Source of the DNA: Natrialbaceae archaeon Tc-Br11_E2g1
GTDB taxonomy: Archaea; Halobacteriota; Halobacteria; Halobacteriales; Natrialbaceae
Direction: 5' to 3'
Length of the DNA stretch: 11,596 nucleotides
Assembly (NCBI GenBank): GCA_001564255.1
Contig: LKNC01000067.1
Coordinates: forward strand, 1-11,596
Shown: in pieces, positions 6,983 through 11,596 of the stretch
Position numbering within the stretch: position 1 is the stretch's first letter
Layout: each line of letters starts with the position of its first letter
The notes under the pieces: model-generated
What the model was told of the DNA's origin: nothing
The model's input: only the letters and a program-made list of their open reading frames with translations
Databases searched by the model: none
Program-made: the position numbers and the translations under genes

Positions 6983-8086
6983 TCAGTTCCCTCGCTTTCG
7001 GATCGCCGCCGTCCGGGTCCCCGAGTAGACGGGTTCGTCGTCCTGATTGAACGCGATGTGTTCGAAGCGGACGGTGCCGGCGACGTCGCCGTCGTCCTCG
7101 GACGACGTCCGGAAGCCACTCGAGGGGTCCTCGAGGTCGTCTCCCACAGAGAGGACGCGGGTGAAGGCGTAGACGGTGTCACCTGGCGTGACGAAGGTGT
7201 GGAACGCCTCGTCGTCGAAGCCGATCTCGCGGTAGGTCCGTTCGTCGGAGCGGGCGTGACCGAGCGCCGTCGAACGGGTCACGTCGCCGTAGGTGACGAT
7301 GTCGCCCGAGGGCGAGTCGGCCATCACGTCGAGGTTGTGGTGTTGTTTGGCCGTGTTCAGCGTCGACAGGGGCAGGTAGGCGACGGTGACGTCGTCCTGG
7401 CTGCGCCCGCGCTCGTGGCGGTAGGCGACGGCGGCGTCGCGACCCTCCGCGTCCTCGAGGGCCTCGGCGAAATCTTCGAAGTAGCCGCCGTCGGGGGTGA
7501 TGAACTCCGCGGGGAGGCCGGGCTCATCGTCTTCTTCCTCGGCGGGTTCTGCAGTGCCGCCGTCGGTCTCGAGGGGCTCCCGGCGCGGGATCATGTTCGT
7601 CCGTTTGTACGAACACAGCACCTCGCCGGTCTCGGCGTCTTTCCCGCGGGTGCGCCAGGAGACGATGCCGTAGTTGGGACGCGAACCCGAGGAGGCCTTG
7701 TTGACGACCTCGCTCTCGACGGTGAGTTCGGTGCCCGTATAGACCGCGTCGGTCGGGAACCGGACGTCAGTGCGACCGAGGAAGTAGCCGCCTTTCTCAC
7801 TCAGGTCCTCGACGGTGATACCGAGTGTGGCGGCGGTCAGGTAGTCCGGATGCACTGGCGGTTCCTCGAAGCCACGTGCCTCGGCGGCGCCCTGGCGCCA
7901 GTAGGCGGGGTCGTGGTTTAACGTCTGGCTCATCCACGCCTCGTTGCCGTGGCGGGAAAGCGTGAGGCCGGGGTCGTGTTCGATGACCTGGCCCTCTTCG
8001 AAGTCCTCGAAGCAGTTGCCTTTCTCTTTGGTCTCTGCCTGTTCTAGCGCCTGTGTGAACGTCTCCGGATCAGTCCAATCAGTCAT
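6983..8086 (-). CDS. mch: Mesaconyl-CoA hydratase (double hot-dog MaoC-like)
   Basis: Mch reversibly hydrates mesaconyl-C1-CoA to beta-methylmalyl-CoA, the fourth step after glutamate in the methylaspartate cycle. The 367-aa protein is two MaoC-like hot-dog domains in tandem, at about residues 26-165 and 203-362. Each begins with a matching FEDF motif (26-29 and 203-206). They are joined by an acidic, probably flexible linker at 173-190. In the first domain RHGNEAWMSQTLNHDPAYW (45-63) and the VHPDY region (78-82) correspond to the substrate-binding part of characterised mesaconyl-CoA hydratases. The ATG at 8086 overlaps the end of mal by 8 bp. It is preceded by GAGGTGA, spaced 6 nt, inside mal, so translation is coupled but independently initiated. 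The call rests on family resemblance plus its position between mal and the lyase. Confidence 0.93.
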   Translation of the reverse strand: MTDWTDPETFTQALEQAETKEKGNCFEDFEEGQVIEHDPGLTLSRHGNEAWMSQTLNHDPAYWRQGAAEARGFEEPPVHPDYLTAATLGITVEDLSEKGGYFLGRTDVRFPTDAVYTGTELTVESEVVNKASSGSRPNYGIVSWRTRGKDAETGEVLCSYKRTNMIPRREPLETDGGTAEPAEEEDDEPGLPAEFITPDGGYFEDFAEALEDAEGRDAAVAYRHERGRSQDDVTVAYLPLSTLNTAKQHHNLDVMADSPSGDIVTYGDVTRSTALGHARSDERTYREIGFDDEAFHTFVTPGDTVYAFTRVLSVGDDLEDPSSGFRTSSEDDGDVAGTVRFEHIAFNQDDEPVYSGTRTAAIRKRGN

Positions 8087-9353
8087 CTGCAGTCACCTCG
8101 TCTTCGGTCTCGAGTCGCCCGCGTTCGCGGCGGGCGACCGTGCGGCGCATCTCGTTTTCGACGATCATGTAGCCCTCGTCAAAGCCCATGCCGGGCTTTG
8201 CGAGCACCTGTGCGGCGTTCGTCGCGAGTGCGACGTGGGCACAGGCGCGCGCGGACGTTTCCGTCTCGTTGCAGGTGCCACCGAGATAGGCGCGGGTATC
8301 GGTCCCCTCACAGTAGCGGACTGCGCGGGCACTGCGCTGGATGCCACCGAGGTCCGGGGTCTTGATCTGGACCACGTCGGCGGCACCCGCGTCGACGAAC
8401 GCCTGTACGTCCTCGAAGGTGTTACACCACTCGTCGGCGACGACGTCGACGCCGACGCCGGCCTCCGCGAGTCCGTCACGAAGCTCACACATCGCTGCGA
8501 TCTGGTCTTCGCGGTCGCCAACGTCCATCGGCCCCTCGATCTGGATCGGGAGGTCCCCCGCGGCGTCCTCGAGGGAGGCGAAGTAGTCGACGACCTCCGG
8601 GCGGTCGTAGGGCGGCCCGAAGATCTCGCCGATCATGCCGTAGACGTCGATGTGGATACGGGGTGTGTAGCTCCCTGGGCCGAGTTCCCGCGAGCGCGAG
8701 GCCAGCCACTCGACGTACTCGAGTAAGGTCTCCCCGTCCGAACCGATCTTCTCCTCTGAGTTGATCAGTCCGTGGGGCAGGACGGGGACGCCCTTGACGA
8801 ACATCTTCTCGGCGTTGACGTAACGGTCGTCGCCGGACTGCCCGAACACCGGGATGGGTTCCTCGGCAGGTTCGCTGTCGAGTTCGTCGGCCAGAACGTC
8901 CGTTCGGGTGGTTCCCGCCGCATCCGCAGCCGCGGCGAGTAAGGCCTGAGAGACGCCGTACCGGATCGCCGTGTGAAGCTGGCCGCCCTCGTACTCCATC
9001 CCCTCGAGTAACTCCGCGTTCTCGAGGAAGTTCCGGGCATCGCGACCCAGAAGTTCCTCGGCGACCGGCCCCTCGACGACGGGGGCGTATTCGGCGGCCC
9101 GGAACAGCGGATCGCGCCCGCCGGCTCCCGAATACTGGACCGCGGCACAGTCCCCACGGACCACGGTGCCGTCCTCGAGTTCGACGTCGACGATCAGGGC
9201 CTCGCCGGCCTGACGGATCGAGTCGAAGCCGTCGGTGACGGGCTCGCCGACGTAGGAAAAGCCGTCCTGTTTGGCCCCCCGCTTGATCGCACGCTGGTCG
9301 TCGAAGTAAAAGCCCGAGAAGCCGGGCGTGGCGTAGACGCCGTCAATCCGCAT
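8079..9353 (-). CDS. mal: Methylaspartate ammonia-lyase
   Basis: Mal removes ammonia from (2S,3S)-3-methylaspartate to give mesaconate, using Mg2+; it belongs to the enolase superfamily. The 424-aa length is close to the clostridial enzyme (413). Residues described for Clostridium tetanomorphum Mal are all present: Q73 in AAVQYSGAGGRDP, H194 in VLPHGL, metal ligands D236, E273 and D307, Q329, the catalytic base K331 in QIKTPDLGG, and C361 in GGTCNET. The match is near-continuous from MRIDGVYATPGFSGFYFDDQ onwards. I chose the ATG at 9353 over an in-frame GTG at 9362. A perfect GGAGGTG at 9360-9366 sits 6 nt before the ATG and would overlap that GTG. The start overlaps glmE by 11 bp and the stop overlaps mch by 8 bp, which ties it firmly into the operon. 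It follows the mutase that makes its substrate. Confidence 0.97.
   Translation of the reverse strand: MRIDGVYATPGFSGFYFDDQRAIKRGAKQDGFSYVGEPVTDGFDSIRQAGEALIVDVELEDGTVVRGDCAAVQYSGAGGRDPLFRAAEYAPVVEGPVAEELLGRDARNFLENAELLEGMEYEGGQLHTAIRYGVSQALLAAAADAAGTTRTDVLADELDSEPAEEPIPVFGQSGDDRYVNAEKMFVKGVPVLPHGLINSEEKIGSDGETLLEYVEWLASRSRELGPGSYTPRIHIDVYGMIGEIFGPPYDRPEVVDYFASLEDAAGDLPIQIEGPMDVGDREDQIAAMCELRDGLAEAGVGVDVVADEWCNTFEDVQAFVDAGAADVVQIKTPDLGGIQRSARAVRYCEGTDTRAYLGGTCNETETSARACAHVALATNAAQVLAKPGMGFDEGYMIVENEMRRTVARRERGRLETEDEVTADD
8093..8099 (-). promoter_or_regulatory. Strong ribosome-binding site of mch
   Basis: The minus strand reads GAGGTGA, complementary to the 3' end of archaeal 16S rRNA, 6 nt before the mch ATG and within the last codons of mal. 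It shows that mch is initiated internally on a polycistronic mRNA. Confidence 0.85.
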
Positions 9354-10794
9354 TGCCGACACCTCCGGTGCCGTGGGGGCGACCGATCAGCTTCCCGTCG
9401 CTGATCGCGTCGACGTCGTCGGCGACCATCCGGAACGATTCGTCCCGTCCCTCGGTTTCGGCGCGCTGGGAGAGGCGGGCGCGGTGGATCTCCTTTATCT
9501 CCTCGTCCATCTCGAGGTCGGCCCACTCGAAGATACGGACGCGGCCGTCGTCGTCCCGGACGGGTAACACGGCACCGGCCGCACTGTCACTCGGTGCGAA
9601 GGGCACGTCGAGTGCCCCCGATTCGAACGCCCTGATCGTTCCCCGGGCGACGTCGCCGTCGCCGTGGCGCAGGATGGTGTCCATGATACAGCGGGTCTCG
9701 CGTTCGATCAGCGCCTGTTCTTCGTCGACGCCGTCGATGTCGATGTCCTGTTCGATCGCCATGTCGATGACCTGGCGGGTCGTCCGCAGGCCGCCGGCGT
9801 TTGCCTCCTTGGTCGGGACGCCCTGGAACTCCTGGGGTGATTTCGTGATGACCTTGTCGGGGCGGGCGATCGCCGCGGTCATGCCGCCGAGGCTGATGAC
9901 GCCGTTCGCCCGTGCCTCGTCCGGCGGGAACCCGCCCATCCACTCGTGGAAGACGGTGGTGACCCGGACCTCGTCGGGGAGGTACTCGTTCGCGAGTTTT
10001 CGCAGTGCGCGCAAGGCGGCGACGTCTTGAACGACGTTACCGACCTGGCCGTACCCCGGCGTCACCGAGCGAACGCCTTGGGTAGCCGCGAGCTGACACT
10101 CGACGATCCCGATCGCGATGGCGATCGAGGGGGGAACGAGCGTCCCCGTAAGCGGGCCGAAGGGCTCGCGGTTGATCCGAACGCCGCGTTCGGTGTACGC
10201 GCCGGCCAGCCGGTCGACGAACTGCCAGTGTTTCATCGTCTCCTCGAGGCCGTGTTCTTTCGTATACGGAATGTTGTAGGAGATCGGCCCTCCCTCGTAG
10301 CTCTGGAAGCCACCCGCGAAGGTGATCGCCGCGAGCAGCCGGGCGTCGGGGGTGCCGTGGCGGACTTCGATCGGGGCGTCGACCGCCTCGATCAGCTTCC
10401 GACAGCCTTCGACGCCGTGGTTGACCGCGGGGAACCCGTTGAGGGTCGCCTCGCCGGTCTCCCGGGCTTTCTCGAGGCCGGTCTGGGCTTTCCCGTACTC
10501 GTTGTCGCGGGTGTACGAATCGATCGTCGTCGGGAGGAGGTCGGCCCCGCCTTCCGTGTGGAGGTAGTCCAGAAGTTCGATCTGGTCGTCAAGCCGCGGG
10601 ACGCCGGCTCGAGGCTGCAACAGTGGGTTGTCGGCAGACTCGAGGACGTCGGCGAACTGCTTTGTCGCCGGCAGGGACTCGTGGTACTCGATGGCCTCCT
10701 CGAAGTCCACGTCGGCCCCGGTCGGCCAGTTCGTTCGGAGTTCCTCGTCGATACGCCGTAGCTCGTCGGAAGGAATACGCTCGTCTCGTATCAT
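9343..10794 (-). CDS. glmE: Glutamate mutase epsilon (large) subunit
   Basis: GlmE is the catalytic TIM-barrel subunit of adenosylcobalamin-dependent glutamate mutase, which rearranges (S)-glutamate to (2S,3S)-3-methylaspartate. The 483-aa length equals that of the clostridial enzyme. The substrate-binding residues known from Clostridium cochlearium map with a constant offset of four. R62 is in QPRAG, R96 in SYTRDN and R145 in EVRHGTPD, forming the arginine claw. E167, Y173 and Y177 lie in the YEGGPISYNIPYTKE segment. NREPFGPLTGTLVPP (208-222) and TPGYGQVGN (245-253) are also typical. It starts 4 nt after the end of glmS without a clear ribosome-binding site, so it is probably translated by coupling, giving balanced subunits. 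A 20-residue tail beyond VADDVDAIS carries the mal ribosome-binding site. It needs GlmS and B12 for activity. Confidence 0.98.
   Translation of the reverse strand: MIRDERIPSDELRRIDEELRTNWPTGADVDFEEAIEYHESLPATKQFADVLESADNPLLQPRAGVPRLDDQIELLDYLHTEGGADLLPTTIDSYTRDNEYGKAQTGLEKARETGEATLNGFPAVNHGVEGCRKLIEAVDAPIEVRHGTPDARLLAAITFAGGFQSYEGGPISYNIPYTKEHGLEETMKHWQFVDRLAGAYTERGVRINREPFGPLTGTLVPPSIAIAIGIVECQLAATQGVRSVTPGYGQVGNVVQDVAALRALRKLANEYLPDEVRVTTVFHEWMGGFPPDEARANGVISLGGMTAAIARPDKVITKSPQEFQGVPTKEANAGGLRTTRQVIDMAIEQDIDIDGVDEEQALIERETRCIMDTILRHGDGDVARGTIRAFESGALDVPFAPSDSAAGAVLPVRDDDGRVRIFEWADLEMDEEIKEIHRARLSQRAETEGRDESFRMVADDVDAISDGKLIGRPHGTGGVGNAD
9360..9366 (-). promoter_or_regulatory. Strong ribosome-binding site that decides the mal start
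   Basis: The minus strand reads GGAGGTG, a near-perfect anti-16S match, 6 nt before the ATG at 9353 and within the glmE coding sequence. The alternative GTG start at 9360-9362 lies inside this element, so ATG is the true start. Confidence 0.85.
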
Positions 10795-10797
10795 CTA

Positions 10798-11238
10798 CTA
10801 GGTGTTAACCGTAGCACGTTCCGCCTCGGTCGTCGTGATCTGCAGATCTCGCTTCAGGGCGGCGATCGCCTCCTCGGGATCGGTCTCGGAGTCGAAGACC
10901 CGATCGAACCCGAGGGACTCGAACTTCTCGCGGGTCTCCTCGAAATCGTCCTGCCCGACCGCCAAGTTGCCGCCGATGTAGGTGGTCACGTCGACGCCCG
11001 CTTGCGCAAGGACGTCGTGAAAGCCCTGGCAGTCCTGCTCGGCGTGACCGTACAGCGAGGATACCAGTACAGCTTCCGCGTCGTGGGCTTTTGCTGCCTC
11101 GGCAAACTCCTCTTGGGACGTTTGCACGCCGAGGTTGACGACGTCGAAACCAGCTGCACTGAATGCCTGCTCGAGGATCGTGATGCCGACGACGTGAGCG
11201 TCGGATCCGATCACTCCAAGCACGACGGTTCGGGCCAT
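10798..11238 (-). CDS. glmS: Glutamate mutase sigma (B12-binding) subunit
   Basis: GlmS is the small subunit that carries the cobalamin cofactor of glutamate mutase. The 146-aa Rossmann-like domain has the base-off B12 motif D13-A-H15-VV-G18 (in GVIGSDAHVVG), with H15 as lower cobalt ligand. Downstream come SSLYGH (60-65), YIGGNLAVG (87-95) and GFDRVF (110-115), all as in clostridial MutS. I chose the ATG at 11238 because it gives the family N-terminus MARTVVLGVIG. A TTTAAG box lies 28-33 nt upstream, implying a transcript that starts right at this codon. Two in-frame ATGs further upstream would lie at or before that start site and have no ribosome-binding sites. It is the first gene of the minus-strand cluster and is directly followed by glmE. 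A MutL-like protein, found between the subunits in clostridia, is absent here. Confidence 0.97.
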   Translation of the reverse strand: MARTVVLGVIGSDAHVVGITILEQAFSAAGFDVVNLGVQTSQEEFAEAAKAHDAEAVLVSSLYGHAEQDCQGFHDVLAQAGVDVTTYIGGNLAVGQDDFEETREKFESLGFDRVFDSETDPEEAIAALKRDLQITTTEAERATVNT

Positions 11239-11265
11239 TGTATTCGGAACCATGCGGAATAGGAA

Positions 11266-11271
11266 CTTAAA
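11266..11271 (-). promoter_or_regulatory. TATA-like box of the glmS operon
   Basis: The minus strand reads TTTAAG, 28-33 nt before the chosen glmS ATG, preceded by a purine-rich GAGG that could serve as a BRE. It supports a leaderless start and the ATG at 11238. Confidence 0.5.
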
Positions 11272-11275
11272 CCTC

Positions 11276-11286
11276 ACGGTCTTTCA
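11276..11286 (+). repeat. Direct repeat copy 1, ACGGTCTTTCA
   Basis: An exact 11-bp word whose second copy lies 68 bp away (start to start) on the same strand. This copy abuts the glmS TATA-like box, starting 5 bp upstream of it, a position where archaeal activators commonly bind. Confidence 0.6.
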
Positions 11287-11343
11287 TGATAATATACCTA
11301 GTATGGCTTTGGTGCACACGTTTTGAGGGCAGTCGTGGTTTGG

Positions 11344-11354
11344 ACGGTCTTTCA
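11344..11354 (+). repeat. Direct repeat copy 2, ACGGTCTTTCA
   Basis: The second exact copy of the 11-bp word, about 70 bp upstream of the likely mct TATA element. Flanking bases differ from copy 1, so the identity is limited to this word, as expected for a protein-binding site. Confidence 0.6.
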
Positions 11355-11454
11355 CCGATCGGATATTCCCACCGCGTGTGCGAAACGGGGCTCAGCGGTA
11401 TCTTTGACGATCAATAGTAAGGGTTTTCCACCCGTACCGATACTGGTTACACAC

Positions 11455-11596
11455 ATGGGAGCGCTCTCGAACTTACGCGTCCTCGATCTGACGCAGGTGC
11501 TTGCCGGACCGTACTGTACGATGTTACTCGCGGACATGGGTGCGGACGTCGTAAAAATCGAGCGCCCGGGTGGGGACCTCATCCGAGCTAACCCAC
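11455..11596 (+). CDS. mct: CoA-transferase family III, probable succinyl-CoA:mesaconate CoA-transferase, 3' end missing
   Basis: The visible 47 residues are the unmistakable N-terminus of a family III (CaiB/BaiF) CoA-transferase. [19 protein letters not shown] (9-27) is followed by [16 protein letters not shown] (29-44), the Rossmann-type start of the fold. The catalytic Asp lies beyond the window edge. In haloarchaea with this gene set, such an enzyme activates mesaconate to mesaconyl-C1-CoA with succinyl-CoA, the step between Mal and Mch that the minus-strand cluster lacks. The substrate is inferred entirely from the divergent position next to glmS; the sequence alone shows only the family. 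The ATG at 11455 gives the typical family start. No ribosome-binding site is seen, and a T-rich element 28-31 nt upstream fits a leaderless transcript. Confidence 0.85.
   Translation, partial: MGALSNLRVLDLTQVLAGPYCTMLLADMGADVVKIERPGGDLIRANP

Larger units (their letters stand above)
11239..11454. promoter_or_regulatory. Divergent control region, glmS operon and mct
   Basis: This 216-bp AT-richer spacer separates the divergent starts of glmS and mct, so both halves of the pathway are probably controlled here. On the minus strand TTTAAG (11266-11271) is 28-33 nt before the glmS ATG. On the plus strand a TTTT element (11424-11427) is 28-31 nt before the mct ATG; AATAGTAAG slightly upstream is an alternative. 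Neither gene has a Shine-Dalgarno, so both are likely leaderless. An AT-rich segment GATAATATACC lies at about 11288-11298, next to ATACCTAGTAT (partial dyad, 11294-11304). An 11-bp direct repeat (listed separately) flanks this region. No open reading frame of substance is seen. Confidence 0.6.

Noticed and set aside
6971..7921. A 316-codon plus-strand open frame opposite mch
   Set aside because: Antisense shadow of the hydratase with repetitive Val/Gly/Arg composition.
9354..9362. GTG start of mal, three codons upstream
   Set aside because: It lies inside the GGAGGTG ribosome-binding site that is correctly spaced for the ATG at 9353.
9946..10761. A 271-codon plus-strand open frame opposite glmE
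   Set aside because: Antisense to conserved active-site codons of GlmE; no family resemblance.
11239..11277. Longer glmS starting at one of two upstream ATGs
   Set aside because: The extra 13 residues are not in the family and the codons fall at or upstream of the inferred transcription start.
1..11596. Mobile elements, CRISPR arrays or phage genes
   Set aside because: No transposase or integrase motifs, no terminal inverted repeats and no regularly spaced repeats; the gene content is housekeeping and central metabolism.

Overview
This window reads as chromosomal DNA from a haloarchaeon. The GC content is high, nearly all proteins are rich in Asp and Glu, CTCGAG words are common and CTAG is rare. 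The gene content also fits: GatE, an archaeal-type PurA, small zinc-finger proteins and the methylaspartate cycle. Dense packing and TATA-like boxes about 25-35 bp before start codons are typical of this group. I cannot name the genus. The presence of the methylaspartate cycle fits lineages such as Haloarcula or the Natrialbales.

Left part (1-5145). The window opens inside a membrane proton-antiporter subunit (complex I / Mrp-D-like, + strand). It converges, with a 14-bp gap, on gatE, the tRNA-dependent amidotransferase E subunit (- strand). Upstream of gatE on the same strand lie a 77-aa double zinc-finger protein, purA (adenylosuccinate synthase) and a 72-aa protein with a CX2C...HX4H pattern. 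A 274-bp spacer downstream of purA holds a nested hairpin. These are housekeeping genes, and most seem to have their own promoter.

Middle (5146-5889). trmO, the tRNA m6t6A37 methyltransferase family, is divergent from the 72-aa gene. It ends in a 143-bp convergent spacer that contains a 9-bp inverted repeat.

Right part (5890-11596). A five-gene minus-strand cluster, glmS-glmE-mal-mch-lyase, encodes the characteristic steps of the methylaspartate cycle almost exactly in reaction order. GlmS and GlmE form the B12-dependent glutamate mutase (glutamate to 3-methylaspartate). Mal removes ammonia to give mesaconate. Mch hydrates mesaconyl-CoA to beta-methylmalyl-CoA. The CitE-like lyase splits that into glyoxylate and propionyl-CoA. 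The missing CoA-activation step is supplied by a divergent CoA-transferase gene (mct), whose first 47 codons are at the right edge. Together they let the cell convert acetyl-CoA to C4 compounds without isocitrate lyase. The downstream steps (propionyl-CoA carboxylation, malate synthesis) are not in this window. The 216-bp glmS/mct intergenic region is the likely control point and carries an exact 11-bp direct repeat.

Translation signals differ by position. Genes at the head of a transcript mostly have a TATA-like element about 25-33 bp before the ATG and no convincing Shine-Dalgarno, which suggests leaderless mRNAs. The internal operon genes mal and mch have strong GGAGGTG/GAGGTGA sites inside the preceding gene. 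I found no insertion sequence, CRISPR array, rRNA or tRNA. The catabolic cluster is a known pathway, so I do not claim an undescribed system. The less obvious items are the promoter repeat, the small zinc-finger genes and the spacer hairpins.
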